A DNA stretch of 49,576 nucleotides from UBA11889 sp002313255 (GCA_913045265.1 CAJWQX010000018.1:1-49576); one strand, 5' to 3'; shown: positions 33,685 to 43,607, counted from the first letter of the stretch. Notes: generated by a model not told the origin, from the sequence alone. Made by a program: numbers and translations.

Positions 33685-34605
33685 ATGTTGGACTTAATCG
33701 TACCGGTCCTATTAATACTGGTTATTGTGTTTGTCCTGACGTCGATGGTGAAGTTCGTACCACAGGGCCACGTCTACACAAAAACGCGCTTTGGTAAATT
33801 TACCGGGGAACTCCACCCTGGTCTCAACTTCCTGACCCCGATCATTGAAAAGGTCGATAAGAAAATTAACGTGATGGAGAGCGTGTTAGATATCCCGACC
33901 CAGACCGCGATTACAAGAGACAATGCCCAAGTCTCGGTTGACGGCGTCGTTTTTTATCAAATTCTTGAACCGGAGAAGGCTGCGTATGCCGTCTCGGAAT
34001 TGGGACGAGCGATGGAGAACCTGACCATGACCAACATCCGTACCGTGATGGGCAACATGAATTTGGATGAACTATTGTCTCAACGCGAAAAGATCAACTC
34101 CCAACTTCTAAACGTCATTGATGAAGCCACCACGCCTTGGGGCGTCAAGGTGACTCGAGTAGAGATTAAGGATATCGACCCGCCCCGCGACTTGGTTGAT
34201 GCCATGGCGCGGCAGATGAAAGCGGAACGGGACAAGCGCGCCGAGATTTTGAATGCTGAGGGTAAACGGCAGTCAGAAATTCTCGAGGCAGAGGGTCAAA
34301 AACAAGCGCAAATATTGAACGCCGAAGGCGAGCGTGAGGCCGCATTTCGTGAAGCTGAAGCGCGGGAGCGACTCGCCGAGGCGGAAGCCAACGCTACCGA
34401 AACGGTCAGCCGGGCGATCGCTGCGGGTGAGATGTCGGCGATCAACTACTTTATTGCCCAAGACTACATCAAGGCACTCCAAACCATAGGCAGTGCGGAC
34501 AACCAAAAGATCATCATGCTGCCACTTGAAGCCACGAATCTTCTTGGGTCGATTGCCGGTATCAGTGAAATCGCGAAGGAAGTTTTCGGCAAAGACGAGA
34601 CGTAG
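33685..34605 (+). CDS. SPFH/stomatin-like membrane protein (paraslipin/QmcA type)
   Basis: A 306-residue protein with one N-terminal membrane helix (residues 3-22), a band-7/SPFH domain beginning VPQGHVYTKTRFGKFTGELHPGL, and a long Ala/Glu-rich coiled coil with repeated units (EILNAEGKRQ, EILEAEGQKQ, QILNAEGERE) at about residues 190-235. SPFH proteins form large ring oligomers that organise membrane proteases and lipids. GAGGAGA precedes the ATG. The gene is 30 bases upstream of the NfeD protease, the typical partner in this family, so the two are surely an operon. Confidence 0.95.
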   Translation: MLDLIVPVLLILVIVFVLTSMVKFVPQGHVYTKTRFGKFTGELHPGLNFLTPIIEKVDKKINVMESVLDIPTQTAITRDNAQVSVDGVVFYQILEPEKAAYAVSELGRAMENLTMTNIRTVMGNMNLDELLSQREKINSQLLNVIDEATTPWGVKVTRVEIKDIDPPRDLVDAMARQMKAERDKRAEILNAEGKRQSEILEAEGQKQAQILNAEGEREAAFREAEARERLAEAEANATETVSRAIAAGEMSAINYFIAQDYIKALQTIGSADNQKIIMLPLEATNLLGSIAGISEIAKEVFGKDET

Positions 34606-34635
34606 GGGTCGAAGGCGTCAAACTGAGGAGGGCGT

Positions 34636-35787
34636 GTGTCTAAACGAACACTGATGATCTCGGTGTTGGGGTTGATGATCGGCGTACTTTCGCACGCGAC
34701 TCCTCCGGTGTGGGTGATCGATCTTGATGACGTCATAGAGGCGTCGTCGGCGCGTTACCTTTCCGATTCACTCGAAGACGCGAGCACGTCAAACGTGCCC
34801 TTGGTCGTGCTTCGAATTGATACGCCAGGTGGTTGGATGGATTCCACGCGTGACATCGTCAAGGATATCCTGGCGTCACCGGTCCCGGTCGCCGCGTACG
34901 TTTCGCCTGAAGGTGCGAGTGCGACGAGTGCGGGGACCTACATCGTGTACGCGAGTCATGTGGCCGCGATGGCGCCGGCAACTAATATTGGTTCGGCGAC
35001 GCCGGTACGGGCCGATGGGGAGGCAATGGAGCCCAACCTGGAGCGTAAAGTCGTGAACGATGCTGTAGCGCAAATGCGTGGCTTAGCCGAGCTCCGCGGA
35101 CGCAATGTTGCCTGGGCTGAAAAGACGGTTCGAGAAGCGACCAATCTGACGGCATCGGAAGCACTACAACAGAACGTGATTGACGTCATGGCGACGGATA
35201 TCGGTGGTCTGCTTGCGAAGATTGATGGCATGACGCTCGAAACCAAAACGGGTTTGGTCACGCTGGCCACCGAAGGGAGCGAACACCAGGTAATCACGAA
35301 TGCCTGGTTCGAACACTCCACGTTGAAGACGCTGCTCGACGCGTTGGGCGACTCGCTATGGTGGGTGATCGGCATCGTGCTTGTCATTGCCGAGGTCGTG
35401 TTGCCGGGGACATTCTTGATTTGGTTCGCGTTCGCTGCTTTTGGGGTCGGGTTGGTTGGGCTTGTTTTTGACATGAGTGGTATGAACCAGGTGATCGTTT
35501 TTAGCTTGCTCAGTTTTGCGAGCCTCAGTCTGGGGTATCTGATGCGCAAGCGCCGGGGCGATCCTGAGGTCCGGGCATTTGCCGATCGGACACAGGCGTA
35601 CATGGGAAAAACCTACACAGTTGTCGAAGCGATAGAGAACGGTCAGGGCAAGATCCAGGTCGGGGACTCGGTATGGCTAGCCGAAGGCGAGGACTGCCCG
35701 ATCGGGGGGTCGGTCAAGGTGATCGACTCCAGAGGCAATGTCTTGTTAATTGACGTCGTGCCCCAAAACGAGAACCCGCCAAACTAG
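34636..35787 (+). CDS. NfeD membrane serine protease (ClpP-like domain plus NfeD domain), compact form
   Basis: A 383-residue protein. After a signal peptide, a ClpP-class protease domain shows VLRIDTPGGWMDST and the nucleophile region SATSAGTYIVYAS; ATNIGSATPV follows. The membrane part (WWVIGIVLVIAEVVLPGTFLIWFAFAAFGVGLVGLVF) has about three helices, fewer than in long NfeD proteins, and the C-terminus carries the NfeD OB-fold (YMGKTYTVVEAIENGQGKIQVGDS). It is shorter than the usual 430-470 residues of protease-bearing NfeDs, because the membrane block is of the short NfeD type. It cleaves stomatin-family proteins in known cases. The GTG has GAGGAGGG upstream. Confidence 0.92.
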   Translation: MSKRTLMISVLGLMIGVLSHATPPVWVIDLDDVIEASSARYLSDSLEDASTSNVPLVVLRIDTPGGWMDSTRDIVKDILASPVPVAAYVSPEGASATSAGTYIVYASHVAAMAPATNIGSATPVRADGEAMEPNLERKVVNDAVAQMRGLAELRGRNVAWAEKTVREATNLTASEALQQNVIDVMATDIGGLLAKIDGMTLETKTGLVTLATEGSEHQVITNAWFEHSTLKTLLDALGDSLWWVIGIVLVIAEVVLPGTFLIWFAFAAFGVGLVGLVFDMSGMNQVIVFSLLSFASLSLGYLMRKRRGDPEVRAFADRTQAYMGKTYTVVEAIENGQGKIQVGDSVWLAEGEDCPIGGSVKVIDSRGNVLLIDVVPQNENPPN

Positions 35788-35829
35788 TTGCAATTGTTTA
35801 ACGGACCCTACGAATCGATACAGGCAGCA

Positions 35830-37281
35830 CTACTTAGTGGAAATGGGAGGTTGTGCCACGTCGACTTCGTCGCGATAGCCGAGCCCTGACAGATTGCCTT
35901 GATGCTGAGCGCGAGTGATTTGGTATTTGGAAAGTAGGTAGAGGCAGATAGCGGGCATGATGACACTCAGAACCGCGACAACGAGCGCGAGATCTTGAAT
36001 CGCTAGGGTTTTGTCAGCAGTACTTGCGGCCGCTTGGAAACCCACAAAGTAAAGCAGGGGGCCTTTAGCCATCAGCCCAACACCGCTGATCGCTTTTTGA
36101 ATCAAGTTGGGGCCAGCAAAAAATAGTCCTTCGGAGCGTCGACCGGTGCTGGTCTGACTGTCTTCGACCACGTCGGCGTTCATTGAACCAACAAGGATCC
36201 AAGCAAGGACGGCAATGTTGGCGGAAAAGAAACCGTGCGCGAGCATGACCCACCATAAGAGGCCATATTTTTCGCCGTTTGGCGGCAGGATCTGAATGCC
36301 GTAGTGAAGGTCGAGTAACCGTAAAATTAGTAGAGACGGGCCGATAACGATCGAGATCAAGAACAGCCCGATCGCCAATTTTTTCTTGTCGTAACCGCGT
36401 GCCAGCGGGCCGGCAAACGCGCTGATGATCAGTGCACCGCCCATTGCCACGATGGGAAATATTGCGACGTCGGAGGGCTTCCAATCCCAGAAGTAGGTGT
36501 TCCAGTAAAACTCCAAGCCGATGGTGAGCCCAACAAATAAACTGAACACGACCCCGGACCAAAAAAGACTTAGCCAAGACGTGTGGTTAAGGGTCGAAAA
36601 TATATCCCGAAACATCGCCCGAGCAGTGCTTGGCAGTGATGCCTTAGGTGGTTCAAGGTTTGGGATTTCTCGCGCCGTGGTGAAGGCGAAAAAGAATCCG
36701 ACAACCACGATAGTGAGCGCGCCCCACATAGCCAAGGAATGGTACGCACTGAGATTTTGATACGAATCTCCAAGGGCAGTGAGAAATAGGTAGGCCGTGA
36801 TCGGGCCCGCAATCCAGCCAAACATGCTGTTGAAACCGTGGAGTTGATTACGCTGTTCGTAATCCTTGCTGATTTCTGCACCGAGTGCTTCGCGCGGAAC
36901 TTGGTAAAAGGTCCAAGCGACGCGGACGCCAATGGTGAGTGTCAGTAATTGGACAAACAATGCCAACTGCGATTCGCTCTGATCGACGGTCAACAACAAG
37001 AAGAAAAAAAGACCTGACGGGATGATGCTCAAGAATATGTATGGGTGACGTCGGCCCCATCGGGATTTGGTGTAATCGGAAAGGTAGCCAAGGATGGGAT
37101 CGGTAAACCCGTCGACGACCATGGCAATCGCGAGCGCAAGCGAAGCCCACCAAGCTTCGAGCCCGAGTACATCGTTGTAGAAATAAATGATCGGTGCCCC
37201 GAACAAGTAGCCCTTGATGGAGATGGGAATTTGCCCAACCCCATATGCAAGGAGTTGGGAAAATTTTGCTTTGGTTGCCAC
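35830..37281 (-). CDS. MFS transporter of the GPH (glycoside-pentoside-hexuronide) family
   Basis: A 483-residue permease with about twelve helices. LLAYGVGQIPISIKGYLFGAPIIYFY, then VVDGFTDPILGYLSDYTKSRWGRRHPYIF is the GPH signature, and QVPREALGAEISKDYEQRNQL a conserved loop. GPH carriers co-transport glycosides or other organic solutes with H+ or Na+. The start is taken as GTG 37281, with AAGG about nine bases upstream, which gives the normal family N-terminus; the frame extends upstream to 37347. It follows a second MFS gene and an amidase on the same strand, which hints that they import and hydrolyse a related amide compound. Confidence 0.9.
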   Translation of the reverse strand: MATKAKFSQLLAYGVGQIPISIKGYLFGAPIIYFYNDVLGLEAWWASLALAIAMVVDGFTDPILGYLSDYTKSRWGRRHPYIFLSIIPSGLFFFLLLTVDQSESQLALFVQLLTLTIGVRVAWTFYQVPREALGAEISKDYEQRNQLHGFNSMFGWIAGPITAYLFLTALGDSYQNLSAYHSLAMWGALTIVVVGFFFAFTTAREIPNLEPPKASLPSTARAMFRDIFSTLNHTSWLSLFWSGVVFSLFVGLTIGLEFYWNTYFWDWKPSDVAIFPIVAMGGALIISAFAGPLARGYDKKKLAIGLFLISIVIGPSLLILRLLDLHYGIQILPPNGEKYGLLWWVMLAHGFFSANIAVLAWILVGSMNADVVEDSQTSTGRRSEGLFFAGPNLIQKAISGVGLMAKGPLLYFVGFQAAASTADKTLAIQDLALVVAVLSVIMPAICLYLLSKYQITRAQHQGNLSGLGYRDEVDVAQPPISTK

Positions 37282-37360
37282 GAATGAGTGCCTTATTACG
37301 GTTGCTACTGACGTGCAGACAAAAGCCGCCAGACGTCTACGCTTCAATCAGTTGTTGAGT

Positions 37361-38688
37361 CTAACCTCTTTCGATTGTTGGAGGGTTGGAAGGTGTTCCT
37401 GGTGAGACCAGCGAGGCGTTAGCGCGAATCTGTCTGCCACCGAGACAAAAATGCAAGGCGCTCCAAATAGAGACAATGGTCAAAGCACTCAACGCGTAAC
37501 GGAGGCTATCCCCGCCGTAGGTTGGTTGCAGGACGTCGCTGATTGCTCCAACCGCGTACGGACCAAGGCCTAGGCCAATGATGTTGCCGATGAATAGGTT
37601 GAGTGAGGCCGCGACGGATCGCATTTCAATCGGCATTTGTGATTGCACGATGGCAAAGGTGGGGCCGATGAACACACCACCAAGAATCGCTGGAACCACG
37701 AATGCGATAAAACCCCGGAATGCCGAGTCGCTAAAGTATGTCACGAGGCTAAACGGAAGGGCGGCAACGATCGCGATGGCAACGATCCAAGACCGCCATG
37801 AGGGACCGTAACGGATGCTCAGGCGATCGGCGAAATACCCACCAAGAAACGTTCCCAGTGCGCCCCCCCACCAATGAGCAGCGCGAGCCACGTCCCTGTC
37901 ATACCGGTGCCAACTTCGTGAATACGCACGAAATAGACTGGAATCCATAGCACCACCGCGTATCCGACGAAACTAGCCAACGCACTGCCTAGAACGAAGT
38001 GCAATACCACTGGCTTCTTCATCATGGTGCGAATGACGACAGGAAATGGCGGCGGACGCTTCACGAGCGCACCTGGATCGGATTGGCCGCGGACTGGTTC
38101 GTGTACCGTGAACCGTACGATCAGACCCAATATCAGTCCTGGCAAACCCGCGATCACGAACGCCCAGCGCCAGCCGATCCATTCGTTCACCCAGCCGCCC
38201 AGCAGGAAACCGATTAAGATGCCGAAGTTCACCCCGGTAGCGAAAATAGCCATGGCGGTGGTGCGAACTTCCGGTTCGTAAAGGTCGGCGATGATCGAAT
38301 GTGACGGCGGGTTCGACCCCGCTTCTCCCACACCAACGAAGATCCTGGCGATAAGCAGCTGACCGTAATTTGACGCGGCCCCGCAGATGGCAGTGGCCGC
38401 ACTCCACAGTGAAATCGATATTGCGATGATGTTTCGACGGTTGCCGCGATCTGCCCACATGGCCATGGGCATACCAAGGGTTGCATAGAACAATGCGAAC
38501 ATTAACCCGGTCATGAGTCCCAGCTGGGTGTCGGTCAGCGCCAACGATTCTTTGATGGGCTGACCGAGAATCCCCATGATCTGGCGGTCGACGTGACTGG
38601 ACGCGAACACCAGCACGAGGACAGCCAGCACGTAGCGGCGTTCGCGTTGCGGCTCTCTGCTGTCGATCGTATGGGGTGCTTCGTTCAT
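37361..38688 (-). pseudogene. MFS transporter (spinster-like) interrupted by a frameshift at a G7 tract
   Basis: Two overlapping frames together make one complete MFS protein of about 440 residues. The first part (from 38688) begins MNEAPHTIDSREPQRERRYV and has the motif A region MWADRGNRRN; after TWLALLIGGG it goes out of frame at 37863-37869, where the coding strand has seven consecutive G. One extra G would restore LIGGGGALGTFLGGYFADRLS, which matches MFS sequence and continues to the second part ending at 37361. The break is either a genuine mutation, a phase-variable slippage site or a homopolymer sequencing error. Everything else in the gene looks intact. It lies between the amidase and the GPH transporter. 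Confidence 0.85.
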
Positions 38689-38768
38689 GAAGATTCCAGA
38701 TGCATCGATACCCGTCGACCGCTTATCGGAGCGCCGATGCTGCTGAGAAAGCGTATGTGTTCGTCGAT

Positions 38769-40229
38769 TCAGGTCGACTTAGCGAAAGACGGCGGCGCAA
38801 CGAATCCGCCGATCTCTTCGCCGATCAGTCGGGCAAAGGCGATGGTTCGGTGATCACGATACGGAGCGCTTGCTGCTTGGAGACCGATGGGTAAACCGTC
38901 CTTCGAAGGTCCGGTAGGAAACACCGTGCTTGGTAAGTACGGGTTGGTGATCAATCCTGCCCAGAATAGCTGGGTGAAATAGTCTTGCTCGTTGCCATCG
39001 ACATCAATGGTGCGTTCACCAAAAGGTCGATGGTCGTGAGGAAACGCAGGAACCGCCATTTGGGGACAAACGAGGATGTCCCAATCCTGAAAAAATTCGA
39101 CCCACGCATACCTCAATCGTTCTCGGACAACGTTGTGACGTAACCAATGACCATGGGGAAGTACGCGGGCACGGTATTCCACCGCGGCCCGTGACATGTC
39201 GTTGGGATCTAAAGAATCGGCGAAGTCCCGCGCACGAGCATATTCGTCATCCGCCATGCCGGCCGACATGACCGAAGTGAGTAGGCTTTGGTAGGCGATG
39301 TGAGCGCGCTTGATATCGAAATTGGGCCTAGCGGTTTCGGACACGCGTCCACCTAACCGTTCAACTGCCTCACCCACCATGGCGACTCGCGACTGGGTTT
39401 CCGCCGAGACGGGTGCAAGGTCGTCGCTCGGCCATAGTGCGACTCGCACACCTTTGAGCGACGTAATGTCGGACGGCGGTAGATTTAACGTCCAACCGAC
39501 CGCTTCCCGTTGTACGGGTCCTGCCATAATGTCGAGCGCGGTCGCCAGATCCTCGGCGCTGCGCGCGAGTGGTCCGCACACCGCGAGATCCGGTTCGGGG
39601 GTATTTTCAGCGAGTTCGTGACCTTGCATGGGGATGATCCCCCACGTGGGCTTATGGCCGTAGATGCCGCAAAAGTGGGCTGGGTTTCGAATGGAGCTGC
39701 CGATATCGGAACCGGCTTCCAGGGCAGTGAAACCGGCCGCCAGCGCGGCCGCGCTGCCACCCGATGAGCCTCCCGGCGTGCGTGTTGGATCCCAAGGATT
39801 TCCCGTTGTGCCGTAGATGGGGTTGTAACTTTGAAAGTCGGCAAGACTCACCGGCACATTGGTTTTACCAAGAAAGTGTGCGCCGGCGGATTTAAACCGT
39901 TGGACCGCGAGTCCATCTTTTGTTGGCTTATTGTTGCGAAAATCTTCAAGGCCCCAAGTGGTCGGCGTGTCGGCAATGACGTAGGACTCCTTGATGGTCA
40001 TGGGGACGCCGTGCAATGGGCCGAGGTTCTCGCCTCGTGCCAGCGCGGCGTCCGCGTTGCGGGCGTCGTCAAGGGCGCGATCGAATATACGCACCACTAC
40101 CGCGTTGATTTCTCCATCACGTTGTTCGATTCGATCGATATAGAGTTCGGTGAGCTCAAGTGAGCTGAACGTCTTCTTTTGAATACCCTTCGCCAAGTCT
40201 GTGGCCGATTGAAATGCGAGATCACTCAT
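38769..40229 (-). CDS. Amidase-signature family hydrolase
   Basis: A 486-residue amidase. The Ser-cisSer-Lys triad is intact: Lys80 in GVPMTIKESYV, the cis-Ser in GGSSGGSAAALAAG (155-156) and the nucleophile Ser179 in GSDIGSSIRNPAHFCG. Members hydrolyse diverse amides, including nitrile-derived, peptide and fatty-acid amides. ATG 40229 is chosen because GGGAGAGAAGGAC lies just upstream; the open frame extends to 40283. It appears to be the first gene of a minus-strand unit with the two MFS transporters. The GatA role is unlikely because no gatB or gatC is nearby. Confidence 0.95.
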   Translation of the reverse strand: MSDLAFQSATDLAKGIQKKTFSSLELTELYIDRIEQRDGEINAVVVRIFDRALDDARNADAALARGENLGPLHGVPMTIKESYVIADTPTTWGLEDFRNNKPTKDGLAVQRFKSAGAHFLGKTNVPVSLADFQSYNPIYGTTGNPWDPTRTPGGSSGGSAAALAAGFTALEAGSDIGSSIRNPAHFCGIYGHKPTWGIIPMQGHELAENTPEPDLAVCGPLARSAEDLATALDIMAGPVQREAVGWTLNLPPSDITSLKGVRVALWPSDDLAPVSAETQSRVAMVGEAVERLGGRVSETARPNFDIKRAHIAYQSLLTSVMSAGMADDEYARARDFADSLDPNDMSRAAVEYRARVLPHGHWLRHNVVRERLRYAWVEFFQDWDILVCPQMAVPAFPHDHRPFGERTIDVDGNEQDYFTQLFWAGLITNPYLPSTVFPTGPSKDGLPIGLQAASAPYRDHRTIAFARLIGEEIGGFVAPPSFAKST

Positions 40230-40376
40230 GTCCTTCTCTCCCTTTTGTTGGCGTTTCATCATTGTCCGGATCGATGCCCACACTACTCGGTGTTTTGTTA
40301 ATTAGCGTATCGAAACGTATGGTTGTCGAAACGGCCATGCGATTGCCGACCCAGAGAATAAACGAGAGAGCTTGGA

Positions 40377-41384
40377 ATGGAACAGCGGAAATTTGGCAAC
40401 ACGGATTTACAGTCATCGGTCGTCGGCTTCGGCACTTGGGAGATGGGGACAACTCAGTACGGTGACATCGATATCAAACAAGCCGTGCGTGCGGTCGAAA
40501 TGGCAGTTGATCACGGCATCACGTTGTTTGATACGGCGGAAGTGTACGGGCCATTCACTTCGGAAGAGTTACTTGCGCGAGGTCTAGGAGAGCGTCGAAA
40601 AGATATTGTGTTGGTAACCAAGGTAGGTTTTACCTATCACGACGATGCGGATCGACGGGGCAACGCCGCCGTTGTCGGTCGAGATGCTTCTGCCGATAGT
40701 GTCACGCAACATACGGAAGCATGCCTGCGCCGCCTGCGCAGCGATTACGTGGATTTGATGCTGATTCACTGGCCTGATCACAAGACTCCGCACGAGGAGA
40801 CGGTGGAGGCGCTGGAGTCGCTTAAGCAGGCCGGCAAGATTCGTCATTATGGTGTTTCGAATTACAACGTCGAGATGATGGCCGCGTGCCAATCCCACGG
40901 AACTTTGGCGGCGAATCAGGTCGGTTATCACATGTTCGACCGGCGGATGGAAGCCGAGGTTCTTCCGTATTGTCAGCGAGAGGGCATTGGTTACATGGCG
41001 TACGGTAGCTTGGGTTTTGGTCTTCTTACTGGGGCAATGTCCCCCGATACGGAGTTTGTCGATTGGGATTGGCGGAGCAGCGGTAAAGCGTTTGGACTCC
41101 CACTTTTTGAAAAGGAACACTTCGAGAAAGAACTTCGTGTGGTTGAACGATTGCGTGCCTTCGCCGCCGATCACGGTCGTTCGGTACCGCAGTTGGCGAT
41201 TGCATGGCTCCTGGGGAACGAAGCTGTGACAGTCGGCCTCGTGGGGATGCGTAATGAGCAAGAACTCGTGGAGAACGTGGCAGCCGCCGACTGGCGGCTA
41301 ACGGCATCCGAGCGCGAGGAGATGGATTCGTTTTTTACCGAGGAAGACGTGCCGACGTACATTGATGCTGAGCAGGCAACCTGA
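40377..41384 (+). CDS. Aldo/keto reductase family protein
   Basis: A 335-residue NAD(P)H-dependent TIM-barrel oxidoreductase. The catalytic tetrad is visible: Asp52 and Tyr57 in FDTAEVYG, Lys82 in VTKVGF and the His in DLMLIHWPD. AIAWLLGNEAVTVGLVGMRNEQEL is the typical C-terminal cofactor-binding region with a substituted xIxG motif. Members reduce aldehydes or ketones or oxidise sugars. It is divergent from the amidase (147 bases between starts) and 65 bases upstream of the sulfatase, so the last two may share a transcript. Substrate unknown. Confidence 0.94.
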   Translation: MEQRKFGNTDLQSSVVGFGTWEMGTTQYGDIDIKQAVRAVEMAVDHGITLFDTAEVYGPFTSEELLARGLGERRKDIVLVTKVGFTYHDDADRRGNAAVVGRDASADSVTQHTEACLRRLRSDYVDLMLIHWPDHKTPHEETVEALESLKQAGKIRHYGVSNYNVEMMAACQSHGTLAANQVGYHMFDRRMEAEVLPYCQREGIGYMAYGSLGFGLLTGAMSPDTEFVDWDWRSSGKAFGLPLFEKEHFEKELRVVERLRAFAADHGRSVPQLAIAWLLGNEAVTVGLVGMRNEQELVENVAAADWRLTASEREEMDSFFTEEDVPTYIDAEQAT

Positions 41385-41449
41385 GGCGATGTCATCGCCA
41401 GATCCAATGCGCGTGACGGACGAATTTTATTCGAGCGAGGTGAATGCTA

Positions 41450-42838
41450 ATGGCTGAGCCCAACATCTTATTTCTCATGACGGACCAACAGCGCTGGGAC
41501 GCAATGGGTTGCAGCGGCGATTGGGTGAGAACACCGAACTTGGATCGAATCGCTGCGGAAGGTGTGCGTTTTACACGCTGCATCACCACGACACCTATAT
41601 GTATACCTGCGAGAGTGACGCTCGCGACCGGTCGCTATCCGCATAACAATTCGGTATGGAGCAACGTTGATTACACGTTACCGCCCGATGGTCCGAGTTG
41701 GATGCGGGTCGTTAGGGATTGTGGTTACCGAACGAGTTTGTTCGGTAAAACCCATTTGCACCCTCATCAAGGCGATTTACGTGACAAAGAACACCTACTA
41801 CACGCGTATGGGCTTGATGATGTGGACGAAATTGGTGGACCCCGCGCCAGTGCCGTGGTCATGAGTCACATGACGGCGAAGTGGTCTGATCGTGGTCTGC
41901 TCGAAGGATATCGCGAAGACTTTGAGGAACGGTTTGCGAACAAACCTCATGTGGTAAGACCGTCGACGCTACCAATTGACGAATACGCCGACGTCTATGT
42001 AGGTCAACAAGCGAAACGCTATCTCGAGTCGTACAACCGCGACGAGCCCTGGTTTTGTTGGGTCAGCTTTGGCGGGCCCCATGAGCCGTGGGATGCACCG
42101 GAGCCCTACGCGAGCATGTACGAGCCGAGTGCAATGCCAAAACCGGTGATCCGGCCCCAAAACGATCATCCGCGACCTCAAGGCTGGTTGGACTTTCACA
42201 TGGAACGGAATTCACCGAAACTCGAATCAACCGATGCCGAAGACATGCGAGCGAATTACGCGGGAAACGTGAGTCTTATCGACGATCAGATTGGTGAGAT
42301 CCTCGATGTCATTGAAGCACGAGGCGAGCTCTCGAATACCGTCATCGCGTTCACGTCCGACCACGGCGAAATGAATGGCGATTGGGGCCTCATCTATAAG
42401 ATGAATTTCTTGAATGGAGCGTTGCGTGTGCCATTGATTGTGCGTACGCCAGAGACCTTAGTTGCGGGAAGCGGTGTCGAGAACGATGATTTGGTCGAGA
42501 ACATGGACCTGGGTCCCACGCTTGTCGATCTTGCCGGTGGTGAACTCGAACACCGGCAGTTCGGACGATCGTTGATTCCTGCGGTAAGTGGGAAACTACA
42601 TGACGAGCCTCACCGCGAGGACGTTCTGTCCGAATTTCGAGGCGAGTTCATGTTGATGGCGGATCAATGGAAAATGGCCGTGAACAGGGAGGGCGAGACG
42701 TATCTCCTGTTCAATCTCGAGAACGACCCCGAAGAGACAAGTAACTTAGCGGGATTAACAGAGCATGGTGTGGTGGAAGATGAACTTCGTCTTCGACTGC
42801 TTGAACGCATATCGAAAACGCAGCTCAAAGAACCCTAG
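41450..42838 (+). CDS. Cytoplasmic-type sulfatase or phosphonate monoester hydrolase-like protein
   Basis: A 462-residue alkaline-phosphatase-superfamily hydrolase with no signal peptide. PNILFLMTDQQRWDAMGC holds metal-binding Asp residues, and Cys51 of CIPARVTLATGR is the formylglycine site in the C-x-P-x-R motif. FGKTHLHPHQGD, TSDHGEMNGDWGL and YKMNFLNGALRVPLIV are the further active-site elements of the choline-sulfatase/phosphonate-hydrolase branch. ATG 41450 lies nine bases after GAGG; ATG 41444 is the alternative. Because it lacks a signal peptide, it would act on a small sulfate ester imported into the cell. It is the second sulfatase in the window. Confidence 0.92.
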   Translation: MAEPNILFLMTDQQRWDAMGCSGDWVRTPNLDRIAAEGVRFTRCITTTPICIPARVTLATGRYPHNNSVWSNVDYTLPPDGPSWMRVVRDCGYRTSLFGKTHLHPHQGDLRDKEHLLHAYGLDDVDEIGGPRASAVVMSHMTAKWSDRGLLEGYREDFEERFANKPHVVRPSTLPIDEYADVYVGQQAKRYLESYNRDEPWFCWVSFGGPHEPWDAPEPYASMYEPSAMPKPVIRPQNDHPRPQGWLDFHMERNSPKLESTDAEDMRANYAGNVSLIDDQIGEILDVIEARGELSNTVIAFTSDHGEMNGDWGLIYKMNFLNGALRVPLIVRTPETLVAGSGVENDDLVENMDLGPTLVDLAGGELEHRQFGRSLIPAVSGKLHDEPHREDVLSEFRGEFMLMADQWKMAVNREGETYLLFNLENDPEETSNLAGLTEHGVVEDELRLRLLERISKTQLKEP

Positions 42839-42943
42839 TCGCCGCGGCTGACACGTTTGGCGTGCGCATCTTGTGAAGTCGTCGACATCGCCTTAGGGTT
42901 ACGGAGATTCGTGATAGTACATCCACATAACGGATGGCAATAA

Positions 42944-43483
42944 ATGAGTGAATCGCAAGCAGAAGGCATGACGGCGTACGCGGAACGATTGGTGGGTCTC
43001 GCCGTTGAGTACGGCCCGTTCGTCGTTGGTGCAATCGTCGTGCTTATTGTCGGCCTTTGGATTGCGAATCGTGTCGCGAAGGCTGTCCAAGGCGTGATGG
43101 AAGCCAAAGAACTGACTCCGTCCATTGTGGGATTTCTAACAAATATATTCCGTATCTAATTGAAAAAACTAATAATAATTAGCGTAGCGTCGATGGTCGG
43201 AATCGAGACGACATCGTTTATCGCAGTCCTTGGTGCTGCCGGTTTAGCGATTGGACTGGCGCTTCAAGGAGGTCTTTCTAACTTCGCGGGTGGGGTTTTG
43301 ATTGTTATTTTTCAGTACTACAAGGTCGGTGATGACATCAAAACGCAGGGCATTTCTGGAAAGGTAACCGAGATTCACCCGTTCTATACCAAGCTCGTAA
43401 CAGAGGATGCGAAAGAAGTCATTCTTCCGAATGGTCGGGTTTCGAATGGCATCATTACGCGACAGCCTCGGCGTGGAGCGTAG
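42944..43483 (+). pseudogene. MscS-type mechanosensitive channel gene, split by an in-frame TAA and truncated
   Basis: The first frame encodes an N-terminal helix and TPSIVGFLTNIFRI, and stops at TAA 43157-43159. The same frame resumes at TTG 43160 and encodes SVASMVGIETTSFIAVLGAAGLAIGLALQG, the MscS pore helix, plus the start of the beta domain (VGDDIKTQGISGKVTEIHPFYTKLV). It then ends early after LPNGRVSNGIITRQPRRGA, about 90 residues short of a normal MscS, which lacks most of the C-terminal domain. A 57-base patch around the stop (about 43133-43190) is only about 25% GC, yet still encodes MscS-like residues. It is most likely a pseudogene, unless the stop is an assembly error. Confidence 0.82.
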
Positions 43484-43607
43484 GTATTTTTTTGTCGCTG
43501 ATGCCATCCAGTCGCGTTGAGTACCGAGGCGCGCGACCAACTGATCGCATGCGAAAAACGAGCACGAGAAATCGACCCGGGACGTTGCGCCGAACGAGGG
43601 GCTTGAG

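Noticed and set aside
34956..35603. 215-residue minus-strand frame opposite NfeD
   Set aside because: Composition reflects the complement of the NfeD gene; no independent evidence for coding.
37361..38688. Two separate small MFS proteins
   Set aside because: Each half lacks about half the helices, the two overlap at a homopolymer, and together they restore one normal transporter, so a frameshift is the better reading.
43157..43159. TAA in the MscS gene as a recoded codon
   Set aside because: TAA is not a selenocysteine or pyrrolysine codon and no bacterial recoding of TAA is expected; mutation or assembly error is simpler, and the gene is also truncated.
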